NCBI RefSeq assembly: GCF_013433315.1
Contig: NZ_WXVV01000027.1
Location: 1-64,000 of the forward strand
Origin: Pseudomonas crudilactis
Lineage (GTDB): Bacteria; Pseudomonadota; Gammaproteobacteria; Pseudomonadales; Pseudomonadaceae
Reading direction: 5' to 3'
Length of the DNA stretch: 64,000 bases
This document shows, piece after piece, positions 17,839 through 26,311 of the stretch. The notes beneath the pieces are model-generated. The model was not told where the DNA came from and ran no database searches. It saw nothing but the letters and a program-made list of their open reading frames with translations. The stretch's first letter is position 1. Each line of letters begins with the position of its first letter. Position numbers and translations under genes: made by a program.

Positions 17839-17880
17839 AAAACAAAACGGCCCCGCCAAAGAGAATTGGCGGGGCCGTTC
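17839..17880 (-). terminator. Terminator of the ccoNOQP-1 operon
   Basis: 13-bp stem AACGGCCCCGCCA/TGGCGGGGCCGTT with an 8-nt loop. On the minus strand it is followed by TTTTGTTTT, 20 bp after the ccoP1 stop. Confidence 0.92.
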
Positions 17881-17899
17881 TTTGTCTGGAGCGTCGGCC

Positions 17900-18883
17900 T
17901 TACTCGGCGTTCGCTTCCGGTGCTTTTTCACCGTGGGACAGGCTGTAAACATACGCCGCCAGCAGGTGAACCTTGTCGTTGCCTTGCAGTTGTTCCTGCG
18001 CCGGCATCTGGCCCTGACGGCCGTAACGGATGGTCTGCTGCAGTTGCGCGAAGCTCGAACCGTAGATGAACGCACCCGGGTGGGTCAGATCAGGCGCGCC
18101 CATGGCGGGGGTGCCTTTGCCGGCCGGCCCGTGGCAAGCCACGCAGTTGGCGGCGAACAGTTTGCCACCGTTGGCCGGATCAGCCTTGGTGCCTTCCGGC
18201 AGTTTGCGGCCATCCAGATTGGTCACGACAAACGCTGCCACGTCGGCAACGCCTTGCTCACCAATCACTTCAGCCCAGGCCGGCATCACCGCGTGGCGCC
18301 CGCCCATGATGGTGGTCTTGATGGTTTCCGGTTCGCCGCCCCAGCGCCAGTCGGCGTCGGTCAGGTTAGGAAAGCCGTAAGCGCCCTTGGCGTCGGAACC
18401 GTGGCACACCGAGCAGTTGGAGGCGAACAGACGGCCACCCATTTTCAGCGCTTGTGGATCCTTGGCGACTTCTTCGATGGGCATGGCGGCGAACTTGGCG
18501 AAGATCGGACCGAACTTGGCGTCCGAGCGAGCCATTTCCTTTTCCCACTCGTGCACGCCGGTCCAGCCGGTCTGGCCGTTAGCGAACGCGGTCTGCTTGT
18601 CGTTATCGAGGTAGTTGTAACCCGGCAGCAGGCCTTTCCAGTTGCCCAGGCCCGGGTACAGCACCAGATAACCCAAGGCAAAAATGATCGTGCCGACAAA
18701 CAGCATGAACCACCATTTCGGCAGTGGGTTGTCGTACTCCTCGATCCCGTCGAAGGAGTGCCCGACCGTCTCGTCCGTCTGCTCGCTGCGCTGGCCCTTG
18801 CGGGTCGACAGCAGCAGCCAGGTCAGGGCGAAGATCGTACCGAGACTGAGGACTGTGACGTACAGACTCCAGAATGTAGTCAT
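17900..18883 (-). CDS. ccoP1: cbb3 cytochrome c oxidase subunit III (CcoP), copy 1
   Basis: A 327-residue diheme membrane cytochrome c. Two N-terminal spans flank the conserved DNPLPKWWFMLF segment. Two CxxCH heme sites follow: CSVCH and CVACH, with downstream Met ligand regions (MPAWAE, QMPAQEQ). It passes electrons from soluble cytochrome c to CcoO and CcoN. Its start overlaps the ccoQ1 stop by 4 bp. Compared with copy 2 it has about 15 extra residues between GYNYLDNDKQTAFANGQ and GWTGVHEW. Confidence 0.96.
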   Translation of the reverse strand: MTTFWSLYVTVLSLGTIFALTWLLLSTRKGQRSEQTDETVGHSFDGIEEYDNPLPKWWFMLFVGTIIFALGYLVLYPGLGNWKGLLPGYNYLDNDKQTAFANGQTGWTGVHEWEKEMARSDAKFGPIFAKFAAMPIEEVAKDPQALKMGGRLFASNCSVCHGSDAKGAYGFPNLTDADWRWGGEPETIKTTIMGGRHAVMPAWAEVIGEQGVADVAAFVVTNLDGRKLPEGTKADPANGGKLFAANCVACHGPAGKGTPAMGAPDLTHPGAFIYGSSFAQLQQTIRYGRQGQMPAQEQLQGNDKVHLLAAYVYSLSHGEKAPEANAE

Positions 18884-19065
18884 TCTTTGTTACTCCTAGA
18901 AGCTTGCTCGACGTGCTTGATGGCTTCGGGATCATCCGCAAAAGGCAACAAGGTCGCGTCTTCAAACTCCGACTTGCGCTTGGGGCTGAACACCCACAAC
19001 GCCAGACCGATGAAGGCCACCATCACGACAACGGTGCCCAGGCCACGAATCATCCCGATATCCAT
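18880..19065 (-). CDS. ccoQ1: cbb3 oxidase small subunit CcoQ, copy 1
   Basis: A 61-residue single-span protein (MIRGLGTVVVMVAFIGLALWVFSPKRK) followed by an acidic FEDATLLPFADDPEA tail, typical of CcoQ. It stabilises the oxidase. It lies between ccoO1 (5-bp gap) and ccoP1 (4-bp overlap). Confidence 0.95.
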   Translation of the reverse strand: MDIGMIRGLGTVVVMVAFIGLALWVFSPKRKSEFEDATLLPFADDPEAIKHVEQASRSNKE

Positions 19066-19070
19066 CTAAT

Positions 19071-19679
19071 TCACCGTTTGCTTTTGATGATGGTGCCCAG
19101 GCCTTGCAGATAGGCCACCAGCGCGTCCATTTCGGTTTTGCCCTTCACGGCAGCCTGTGCACCGGCGATGTCTTCGTCGGTGTAAGGGACGCCGAGGGTG
19201 CGTAAAACCTCCATTTTCTTGGCGGTTTCCTTGCCGTCGAGCTTGTTTTCCACGAGGAACGGGTAAGCCGGCATTTTCGATTCAGGTACCACGTTGCGCG
19301 GGTTGTACAAGTGCGCACGTTGCCAGTCATCGGAGTAACGACCACCGACGCGAGCCAGATCCGGACCGGTACGTTTGGAACCCCACAGAAACGGGTGATC
19401 CCAGACGCTTTCACCGGCGACCGAGTAGTGGCCATAGCGTTCGGTTTCAGCGCGGAACGGACGGATCATCTGCGAGTGGCAGCCGACACAACCGTTGGCG
19501 ATGTAAACGTCGCGGCCTTCCAGTTCCAGCGCCGAACGCGGCTTCATGCCTTCGACCGGTTTGTTGGTGACGTCCTGGAAAAACAGCGGAACGATTTGGG
19601 TCAGGCCGCCGACGCTGACGGCGATGACCATGAAGAAGGCCAGCAGGCCAATATTCTTCTCGACAGCTTCATGCTTCAT
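19071..19679 (-). CDS. ccoO1: cbb3 oxidase monoheme subunit II (CcoO), copy 1
   Basis: A 202-residue membrane-anchored cytochrome c. It has an N-terminal span (GLLAFFMVIAVSVGGLTQIVPLFF), the heme site CVGCHSQM and the CcoO-specific RPFRAETERYGHYS segment. ESKMPAYP supplies the Met ligand. The start overlaps the ccoN1 stop by one base. Confidence 0.96.
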   Translation of the reverse strand: MKHEAVEKNIGLLAFFMVIAVSVGGLTQIVPLFFQDVTNKPVEGMKPRSALELEGRDVYIANGCVGCHSQMIRPFRAETERYGHYSVAGESVWDHPFLWGSKRTGPDLARVGGRYSDDWQRAHLYNPRNVVPESKMPAYPFLVENKLDGKETAKKMEVLRTLGVPYTDEDIAGAQAAVKGKTEMDALVAYLQGLGTIIKSKR

Positions 19680-21121
19680 CAGTGAGCTCCAACGACAGCG
19701 ATCTGGGCAGCGGCTTCAGCTTCAACCGGGTTCGAGGCGCGCACGGTGCGCCAGACGTTGTAAGCCATCAGGAACATGCCGCTGGCGAAGAATGCACCGC
19801 CCAAGGCACGAACGATGTAACCCGGGTGACTGGCTTGCAGCGCTTCAACGAACGAGTAGGTGAGGGTGCCGTCGTCGTTGATTGCACGCCACATCAGGCC
19901 CTGAGTGATGCCGTTGACCCACATCGACGCGATGTACAGCACGGTGCCGATGGTCGCGAGCCAGAAGTGCGCGTTGATCAGGCCGACACTGTGCATCTGC
20001 GCACGGCCGAACAGACGCGGGATCATGTGGTAGATCGCGCCGATCGAGATCATCGCTACCCAGCCGAGAGCGCCGGCGTGTACGTGGCCGATGGTCCAGT
20101 CGGTGTAGTGCGAGAGCGAGTTGACGGTCTTGATCGCCATCATCGGGCCTTCGAAGGTCGACATGCCGTAGAACGCCAGCGAGACCACGAGGAAGCGCAG
20201 GATCGGGTCGGTGCGCAGCTTATGCCAGGCACCCGACAGGGTCATCATGCCGTTGATCATGCCGCCCCAGCTTGGTGCCAGGAGGATGATCGACATCGCC
20301 ATGCCCAGCGATTGTGCCCAATCCGGCAGTGCGGTGTAGTGCAGGTGGTGCGGGCCGGCCCAGATGTACAGGGTGATCAGTGCCCAGAAGTGCACGATCG
20401 ACAGGCGATAGGAGTAGATCGGACGTTCGGCCTGTTTCGGCACGAAGTAGTACATCATCCCGAGGAAGCCGGTGGTGAGGAAGAAGCCTACGGCGTTGTG
20501 GCCGTACCACCACTGGATCATTGCGTCGGTCGCGCCGGAGTAGGCGGAGTAGGACTTGAACAGGTTCACCGGCAGCGACATGTGGTTGACGATGTGCAGC
20601 ATCGCCGTGACGACGATGAACGCACCATAGAACCAGTTACCGACATAGATGTGCTTGGTTTTGCGCTTGGTGATGGTGCCGAAGAACACCAGACCGTAGG
20701 TGACCCAGACAATGGCCAGCAAAATGGCGATCGGCCATTCCAGTTCCGCGTATTCCTTGGTGGTGGTGTAACCCAGCGGCAAGGTAATGATTGCGCCGAC
20801 GATCACCGCTTGCCAGCCCCAGAAGGTGAAGGCCGCGAGGCTGTCGGAAATCAGTCGCGTCTGGCAGGTTCGCTGCACGACATAGTAGGAAGTGGCAAAC
20901 AGTGCACAACCACCGAAGGCGAAAATCACCAGGTTTGTGTGCAACGGGCGCAAGCGTCCAAAGCTCGTCCACGGCAGACCGAAGTTCAACTCCGGCCAGA
21001 CCAGTTGCGAGGCGATGAAGACACCGAGCCCCATGCCAAGGATCCCCCAGACCACCGTCATGATGGCGAACTGGCGGACTACCTTATAGTTATAAGCAGT
21101 CGGACTGATTGCTGTGCTCAT
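19679..21121 (-). CDS. ccoN1: cbb3 oxidase catalytic subunit I (CcoN), copy 1
   Basis: A 480-residue, about 12-span heme-copper oxidase subunit. It reduces oxygen at the heme b3-CuB centre. Ligand regions are visible: RPLHTNLVIF (low-spin heme His), WWYGHNAVGFFL (CuB His with the Tyr of the cbb3 cross-link type nearby), WAGPHHLHYT (two CuB His) and TIGHVHAGALGW (heme His pair). An ANR-like box lies about 90 bp upstream. It is first in the ccoNOQP-1 operon and highly similar to copy 2 at 23.4-24.8 kb. Confidence 0.97.
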   Translation of the reverse strand: MSTAISPTAYNYKVVRQFAIMTVVWGILGMGLGVFIASQLVWPELNFGLPWTSFGRLRPLHTNLVIFAFGGCALFATSYYVVQRTCQTRLISDSLAAFTFWGWQAVIVGAIITLPLGYTTTKEYAELEWPIAILLAIVWVTYGLVFFGTITKRKTKHIYVGNWFYGAFIVVTAMLHIVNHMSLPVNLFKSYSAYSGATDAMIQWWYGHNAVGFFLTTGFLGMMYYFVPKQAERPIYSYRLSIVHFWALITLYIWAGPHHLHYTALPDWAQSLGMAMSIILLAPSWGGMINGMMTLSGAWHKLRTDPILRFLVVSLAFYGMSTFEGPMMAIKTVNSLSHYTDWTIGHVHAGALGWVAMISIGAIYHMIPRLFGRAQMHSVGLINAHFWLATIGTVLYIASMWVNGITQGLMWRAINDDGTLTYSFVEALQASHPGYIVRALGGAFFASGMFLMAYNVWRTVRASNPVEAEAAAQIAVVGAH

Positions 21122-21205
21122 TCTAAGGTTCCACGGTTTGGGTGTTTTATTAGGATTAAAATCGGCCGCAAGTATGCAGAGAGCAGGGGGTCATTGCAAC
21201 GCGCC

Positions 21206-21219
21206 ATGACCTGGGTCAA
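21206..21219 (-). promoter_or_regulatory. ANR-like box for ccoNOQP-1
   Basis: Minus-strand TTGACCCAGGTCAT, one mismatch from the ANR dyad, centred about 91 bp before the ccoN1 ATG. A weaker match fits the usual picture in which the first operon is less ANR-dependent than the second. The remainder of 21122-21562 shows no gene. Confidence 0.6.
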
Positions 21220-21562
21220 TGCTTTCCAACGCTGATTCTGCGGCCTTTCCATGCGCCGCGTAAGGACAAAATCGGCCTCGGACAAAATGTCGCAGCGGAC
21301 GAAAAAAGCGAGGGGTTCAGGTCGCTTGTAACGGGGTGTGTTCAAACGCTCGGTTCGGGTGACGGACGGTAAATGGCACGACAGCCGGTATCTACCGGCG
21401 TTTGCGGCCACATCAGTCAGCCGGTTCGCGGAACACAGCAGTTAGCGTTGACCTGGAACCGGCGCAAGCCAGTCCGCATCGAGCAAGCGTAGACCCGAAT
21501 CCGGGGAACCGAAAGGAGAGGGTGTGAAGGGGTGCGACAATGCGTCGCAAAGGGGCTGGATG

Positions 21563-21588
21563 CTGCCGCACCGAGAATGGTGCGGCAG
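21563..21588 (-). terminator. Hairpin after ccoNOQP-2
   Basis: 10-bp stem CTGCCGCACC/GGTGCGGCAG with a 6-nt loop, 15 bp after the ccoP2 stop on the minus strand. No immediate T run. Confidence 0.6.
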
Positions 21589-21603
21589 GGGTGTATGCAA
21601 TGA

Positions 21604-22557
21604 TTACTTCTTGTTGTCTTCAGTAATCAGTTTTTCTGTATTCAATCCGTGCGACAGGCTGTACACATAAGCGGCCAGCAATTGCACTTTATCGTTGCCC
21701 AGCAACTCGTTCTGCGCTGGCATGTGACCCTGACGACCATGGCGGATGGTCTGCTCGAGTTGGGTCAGGCTGGTGCCGTAGATAAACCCGGCCGGGTGCG
21801 TCAGATTCGGTGCCCCCATGGCTTCAGTGCCGTGGCCGGTTGCCCCATGACAGGCGACGCACGTGGTGCTGAACGCTTGCTGTCCGGCTTGCAGGTCAGC
21901 TTTGCTGTCGGCGGGCAGCGGCAGGCCGGCCAATTCGTGACGCACATAAGCGGCCACGTTTTTCACCCCGGCCTCGCCCAACACTTCGCCCCAGGCCGGC
22001 ATCGCCGCCATCCGGCCACCCATGATGGTAGTCTTGATGGTGTCGGCGTCGCCGCCCCAACGCCAGTCGCTGTCGGCGAGGTTAGGGAAACCGAACGCGC
22101 CCTTGGCGTCCGAGCCGTGGCACACCGAGCAATTGGAGGCGAACAAGCGGCCACCCATTTTCAGCGCCTGCGGGTCCTTCGCCACTTCTTCCACCGGCAT
22201 GGCGGCGAATTTGGCGAAGATCGGCCCGAATTTGGCGTCGGCCTTGTTCATCTCCTTTTCCCACTCGTGCACGCCGGTCCAGCCATCCTCGTAACCCGGC
22301 AGGATGCCTTTCCAGTTGCCCAGGCCCGGATAGAGGATCAGATAGCCCACGGAAAACACCAGCGTGCCGGCGAACAGCATGAACCACCACTGCGGCAACG
22401 GGTTGTCGTACTCCTCGATGCCGTCGAAGCTGTGGCCCATGGTCTGGTCGACGCTGCCCTTGGTTTCGCCCCGGCGAGTGCCGATCAACAGCCACGTCAG
22501 GCCGATCAGGCTGCCGATGGTCAGTACGCAGATCCACGTACTCCAGAAGGTGGTCAT
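21604..22557 (-). CDS. ccoP2: cbb3 cytochrome c oxidase subunit III (CcoP), copy 2
   Basis: A 317-residue paralogue of copy 1 with the same two membrane spans, DNPLPQWWFMLF segment and two heme sites, CSVCH and CVACH. It is shorter between the membrane part and the first cytochrome domain (GYEDGWTGVHEW). Its start overlaps the ccoQ2 stop by 4 bp. Confidence 0.96.
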   Translation of the reverse strand: MTTFWSTWICVLTIGSLIGLTWLLIGTRRGETKGSVDQTMGHSFDGIEEYDNPLPQWWFMLFAGTLVFSVGYLILYPGLGNWKGILPGYEDGWTGVHEWEKEMNKADAKFGPIFAKFAAMPVEEVAKDPQALKMGGRLFASNCSVCHGSDAKGAFGFPNLADSDWRWGGDADTIKTTIMGGRMAAMPAWGEVLGEAGVKNVAAYVRHELAGLPLPADSKADLQAGQQAFSTTCVACHGATGHGTEAMGAPNLTHPAGFIYGTSLTQLEQTIRHGRQGHMPAQNELLGNDKVQLLAAYVYSLSHGLNTEKLITEDNKK

Positions 22558-22751
22558 GGCCGGGTACTCCTTGTTTCATTTACTGGGGTTGTGTCGGGCT
22601 GCGGCTCGTCGGCGAACGGCAGCAGGCGCGCTTCGGCGAATTCCGGGGTGCGCTTGCGGTTGAACACCCAAAGCGTCAAACCGACGAAGGCGACGAACAC
22701 CACGACCGTGCCGAGGCCGCGAATCAGGCCTGCACTCATTTCAATGATCAT
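22554..22751 (-). CDS. ccoQ2: cbb3 oxidase small subunit CcoQ, copy 2
   Basis: A 65-residue single-span protein: GLIRGLGTVVVFVAFVGLTL, then NRKR and an acidic ARLLPFADEP tail, matching copy 1. The ATG at 22751 has AGGTGA 5 nt upstream; the internal ATG at 22739 has no ribosome site. It sits between ccoO2 (5-bp gap) and ccoP2 (4-bp overlap). Confidence 0.93.
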   Translation of the reverse strand: MIIEMSAGLIRGLGTVVVFVAFVGLTLWVFNRKRTPEFAEARLLPFADEPQPDTTPVNETRSTRP

Positions 22752-22756
22752 CGTGC

Positions 22757-23365
22757 TCACCTCTTGCTCTTGATCGCAGTGCCGAGCACTTGCAGGTAGG
22801 AGACGAGGGCATCCATTTCGGTCTTGCCCTTGACGCTGGCCACCGCGCCGCTGATGTCGTCGTCGGTGTACGGCACGCCGAGGGTGCGCATGGTCTTGAG
22901 CTTGGTTTCGGTGTGGCTGCTGTCGACCGCCTGCGTAACCAGCCACGGGTAGGCCGGCATTTTCGATTCCGGCACGACGTTGCGCGGGTTGTACAAGTGC
23001 GCGCGGTGCCAGTCATCCGAGTAGCGCGCGCCGACCCGGGCCAGATCCGGCCCGGTACGTTTCGAGCCCCAGAGAAACGGGTGATCCCAAACGCTTTCAC
23101 CGGCTACCGAGTAATGCCCGTAGCGTTCGGTTTCTGCACGGAACGGGCGGATCATCTGCGAGTGGCAACCGACGCAGCCTTCGCGGATATAGATGTCGCG
23201 GCCTTCCAGTTGCAGCGCGGTGTAGGGCTTCATGCCCTCGACCGGTTTGTTGGTGACGTCCTGGAAGAACAGCGGGACGATCTGGGTCAGGCCGCCGATG
23301 CTCACGGCGAAGACCATGAGCAACATCAACAGGCCGACGTTCTTTTCAATCGTTTCGTGTTTCAT
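22757..23365 (-). CDS. ccoO2: cbb3 oxidase monoheme subunit II (CcoO), copy 2
   Basis: A 202-residue paralogue of copy 1 with the CVGCHSQM heme site, RPFRAETERYGHYS and ESKMPAYP Met-ligand region. It differs mainly after residue 150 (VTQAVDSSHTETKLK). It follows ccoN2 by 10 bp. Confidence 0.96.
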   Translation of the reverse strand: MKHETIEKNVGLLMLLMVFAVSIGGLTQIVPLFFQDVTNKPVEGMKPYTALQLEGRDIYIREGCVGCHSQMIRPFRAETERYGHYSVAGESVWDHPFLWGSKRTGPDLARVGARYSDDWHRAHLYNPRNVVPESKMPAYPWLVTQAVDSSHTETKLKTMRTLGVPYTDDDISGAVASVKGKTEMDALVSYLQVLGTAIKSKR

Positions 23366-23375
23366 GGCGGACTCC

Positions 23376-24800
23376 TCAGGCCATCTGCGCGGCAGCGACG
23401 ACGTCAGCAGGCTGCGAGGCCCGCACGGTGCGCCAGGTGTTGTAAGCCATCAGGAACATGCCGCTGAGGAAGATCGCCCCACCAATCAGCCGCACGACGA
23501 AGCCTGGGTGGCTGGCCACCAGGGTTTCGACGAAGGAGTAGGTGAGCGTGCCGTCCTCGTTGACTGCGCGCCACATCAGGCCCTGAGCGATGCCGTTGAC
23601 CCACATCGAAGCGATGTAGAGCACGGTGCCGATGGTCGCGAGCCAGAAGTGCGCGTTGATCAGGCCGACGCTGTGCATCTGCGCCTTGCCGAAGATTTTC
23701 GGGATCATGTGGTACAGCGCGCCGATCGAGATCATCGCTACCCAACCGAGAGCGCCGGCGTGTACGTGGCCGATGGTCCAGTCGGTGTAGTGGGAGAGGG
23801 CGTTGACGGTCTTGATCGCCATCATCGGACCTTCGAAGGTCGACATGCCGTAGAACGCCAGCGAGACCACGAGGAAGCGCAGGATCGGGTCGCTGCGCAA
23901 CTTATGCCAGGCGCCCGAGAGGGTCATCATGCCGTTGATCATGCCGCCCCAGCTCGGTGCCAGCAGGATCAGCGACATCACCATGCCCAGCGACTGCGCC
24001 CAATCCGGCAGCGCGGTGTAGTGCAAATGGTGCGGACCGGCCCAGATGTACAGGGTGATCAAGGCCCAGAAGTGCACGATCGACAGACGATACGAGTACA
24101 CCGGCCGCTCGGCCTGTTTCGGCACGAAGTAGTACATCATCCCGAGGAAACCGGCGGTGAGGAAAAAGCCTACGGCGTTGTGGCCGTACCACCATTGCAC
24201 CATCGCGTCGGTTGCACCGGCGTACACCGAGTAGGACTTGGTGAAACTCACCGGCAACTCAAGGTTGTTGACGATGTGCAGAATCGCCACGGTGATGATG
24301 AACGCGCCGAAGAACCAGTTGCCCACATAAATGTGTTTGGTCTTGCGCTGCATGATCGTGCCGAAGAACACGATGGCGTAGGCGACCCAGACGATGGTGA
24401 TCAGGATGTCGATCGGCCATTCCAGCTCTGCGTATTCCTTGGAACTGGTGTAACCCAGTGGCAGGCTGATCGCCGCCAGCAGGATTACCAACTGCCAGCC
24501 CCAGAAGCAGAACGCGGCGATTTTCGGTGCAAACAATTGCGTCTGGCAGGTACGTTGCACCGAGTAGAACGAACTGGCGAACAGCGCACAGCCACCGAAC
24601 GCGAAGATCACCGCGTTGGTGTGCAGCGGGCGCAGGCGGCCGAAACTGGTCCAGGGCAAATTGAAGTTGAGTTCGGGCCAGACCAATTGGGCCGCGAGAA
24701 AAACCCCGAGCCCCATGCCGACGATGCCCCACACCACCGTCATAATGGCGAATTGGCGGACCACCTTGTAGTTGTAGGCGGTACTGATAGAAGTGTTCAT
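23376..24800 (-). CDS. ccoN2: cbb3 oxidase catalytic subunit I (CcoN), copy 2
   Basis: A 474-residue paralogue of CcoN1 with all heme and CuB histidine regions (RPLHTNAVIF, WWYGHNAVGFFL, WAGPHHLHYT, TIGHVHAGALGW). The start is set at MNTSISTAYNYKVVRQ (24800), matching copy 1; an in-frame extension to 24845 lacks support. A perfect ANR box lies about 127 bp upstream, inside the coding region of the divergent hydrolase. Confidence 0.96.
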   Translation of the reverse strand: MNTSISTAYNYKVVRQFAIMTVVWGIVGMGLGVFLAAQLVWPELNFNLPWTSFGRLRPLHTNAVIFAFGGCALFASSFYSVQRTCQTQLFAPKIAAFCFWGWQLVILLAAISLPLGYTSSKEYAELEWPIDILITIVWVAYAIVFFGTIMQRKTKHIYVGNWFFGAFIITVAILHIVNNLELPVSFTKSYSVYAGATDAMVQWWYGHNAVGFFLTAGFLGMMYYFVPKQAERPVYSYRLSIVHFWALITLYIWAGPHHLHYTALPDWAQSLGMVMSLILLAPSWGGMINGMMTLSGAWHKLRSDPILRFLVVSLAFYGMSTFEGPMMAIKTVNALSHYTDWTIGHVHAGALGWVAMISIGALYHMIPKIFGKAQMHSVGLINAHFWLATIGTVLYIASMWVNGIAQGLMWRAVNEDGTLTYSFVETLVASHPGFVVRLIGGAIFLSGMFLMAYNTWRTVRASQPADVVAAAQMA

Positions 24801-24895
24801 GGTTCCCCATCCACGGTTCAGCCGAAGTGAGCGCGCGCAAGACACGCGGCGAATCCTTCGTCTGGAGTTATAGGCAGACTAAAAGCGAGGCAAGC

Positions 24896-25576
24896 ATGGA
24901 CAAACAGCACAAGGCCAGTATTGACGGGGATCAATGGGCGCAGTGCGTGCTCGATCATGGATGGCTTTGGGATGCCGCCAGTGGTGAGACTTTCGCGACG
25001 TTGATCCTTGCCCACGGTGCTGGTGCGCCGATGGACAGTGACTGGATGAACGATATGGCTCGGCGCCTTGCTGCACTGGGTGTGAACGTGTTGCGGTTTG
25101 AGTTTCCGTATATGGCGCAGCGGCGGGTGGATGGGGTGAAGCGGCCGCCGAATCCTGCTGCGAAACTGCAGGAATGTTGGCGTGAGGTTTATGCCGAGGT
25201 GCGGCGTCATGTCACTGGGGTTTTGGCCGTTGGCGGCAAGTCCATGGGCGGGCGGATGGCCAGTCTTTTGGCTGACGAATTGGGTGCCGATGCGTTGGTG
25301 TGTTTGGGCTATCCGTTTTATGCAGTGGGTAAACCAGAGAAACCTCGGGTTGAGCATTTGGCTGGTTTGAAGACGCGGACGTTGATTGTGCAAGGCGAGC
25401 GGGATGCGCTGGGCAATCGGGAGGCGGTTGAGGCGTATACGTTATCGCCGAGTATCAAGGTTTTTTGGCTGGTGGCCGGGGATCATGATTTGAAACCGCT
25501 CAAGGCTTCAGGTTTTACCCATGAACAGCATTTGGCCAGCGCCGCGCAGAAAGTAGCCGAGTTTCTCAGCAACTGA
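24896..25576 (+). CDS. Alpha/beta-fold hydrolase, KANL3/Tex30 type
   Basis: A 226-residue hydrolase-fold protein: LILAHGAGAPMDSDWM (oxyanion region), the nucleophile elbow GGKSMGGRMAS with its Ser near residue 124, LIVQGERDALG with the acid, and VAGDHDLKP with the His. This pattern matches the KANL3/Tex30 hydrolase-like family; substrate unknown. The ATG at 24896 with GCGAGG 5 nt upstream is preferred; the frame is open back to 24827. It is divergent from ccoN2 and its codons 9-13 contain the ANR box. Confidence 0.85.
   Translation: MDKQHKASIDGDQWAQCVLDHGWLWDAASGETFATLILAHGAGAPMDSDWMNDMARRLAALGVNVLRFEFPYMAQRRVDGVKRPPNPAAKLQECWREVYAEVRRHVTGVLAVGGKSMGGRMASLLADELGADALVCLGYPFYAVGKPEKPRVEHLAGLKTRTLIVQGERDALGNREAVEAYTLSPSIKVFWLVAGDHDLKPLKASGFTHEQHLASAAQKVAEFLSN
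24921..24934 (-). promoter_or_regulatory. ANR/FNR box for ccoNOQP-2
   Basis: TTGACGGGGATCAA, a perfect ANR dyad. A class II position would set the ccoN2 transcription start near 24886. It lies within the hydrolase coding sequence. Confidence 0.85.
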
Positions 25577-25622
25577 CCGAGCTGGGCTGAAATTTTGAAC
25601 TGCATGAAGATCTGCTCCCTTT

Positions 25623-25661
25623 CCCCTCGCCCCCTTGGTGGAGAGGGCTGGGGTGAGGGGG
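25623..25661. repeat. CTCACCC-type intergenic repeat
   Basis: Compact copy: CCCCTCGCCCCC ... GGGCTGGGGTGAGGGGG, the same family as 13835-13965. Confidence 0.75.
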
Positions 25662-25679
25662 ATCGATTTCAGCTACGAC

Positions 25680-25990
25680 ATATTTTTTGGGTACATATCC
25701 ATTGCTGCGGTAACGGCCACTTAGGGGTCCGCCCTTACGGCGGGTCACTTTTTCCAAACGCCTAAAAAGTAACCAAAAACGCTTGCTCCTACGTCCGGCC
25801 CGCTCGCTGGGGCTCGGGGTTCCTTCGCTGCGGGATCGATCCGGGCGCAGCGCCTACGGTTTGCTTCGCTGCACCTCCTCTCGCTGTGTTTGGCTGCGCC
25901 AAACGGTCGCTACGCTCCCACGCCCGGATCAATCCCTCCACTCAGCCTTCCGAAGTCGCCGGTGGATCAGGATCAAAAGCCGGCAAGCTG
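25680..25990. repeat. Probable dispersed intergenic repeat
   Basis: A non-coding stretch with the composition of a dispersed Pseudomonas intergenic repeat: AACGGCCACTTAGGGGTCCG, CTTACGGCGGGTCACTTTTT and AAAAGTAACCAAAAACGCTT. The open frames across it (for example 25783-26013) are Arg/Ser-rich and look non-coding. That it recurs elsewhere is from memory; only one copy is in this window. Confidence 0.5.
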
Positions 25991-26050
25991 ACACTCGGCC
26001 TATTGAGTGGTGAAGAGCGGATGTTCGGCTTTAGTGTTGTGGTGGATTTT

Positions 26051-26311
26051 CCCCTCACCCCAGCCCTCTCCCGGAGGGAGAGGGAGCCGATTTTTGGGCT
26101 TTTCAGAATTTGAGTTCAACGCGGTATCGCACGTCGGCGTACCTCGCCCAAACACCACGGTCAGTCCCCTCTCCCTCCGGGAGAGGGCTAGGGTGAGGGG
26201 CTTTTGATCTGTTTCAGAATCTAAGTTCGACTGGGTATTTCACGTCGGCGTACCTCGCCCAAACACCTCGGTCAGTCCCCTCTCCCTCTGGGAGAGGGTT
26301 AGGGTGAGGGG
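26051..26311. repeat. Cluster of CTCACCC repeats with a 111-bp tandem duplication
   Basis: One forward copy (26051-26088) and two inverted copies (26166-26200 and 26277-26311). The inverted copies are each preceded by the same flank (TTTCAGAAT ... CACGTCGGCGTACCTCGCCC), so positions from about 26101 and from about 26212 are tandem units of 111 bp. Between 26312 and 26605 I see no gene; a TCACTG-N5-CAGTGA dyad lies at 26508-26524. Confidence 0.8.

Noticed and set aside
23232..24830. 532-codon plus-strand frame opposite ccoN2 (and the similar 19682-21235 frame opposite ccoN1)
   Set aside because: Both are low-complexity His/Arg/Asp-rich shadows of clearly recognised oxidase genes, and they resemble each other only because the ccoN genes do.
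25783..26207. Three short plus-strand frames in the repeat-rich gap
   Set aside because: Arg/Ser/Pro-rich products spanning the dispersed repeat and the CTCACCC elements; no ribosome sites and no recognisable domains.
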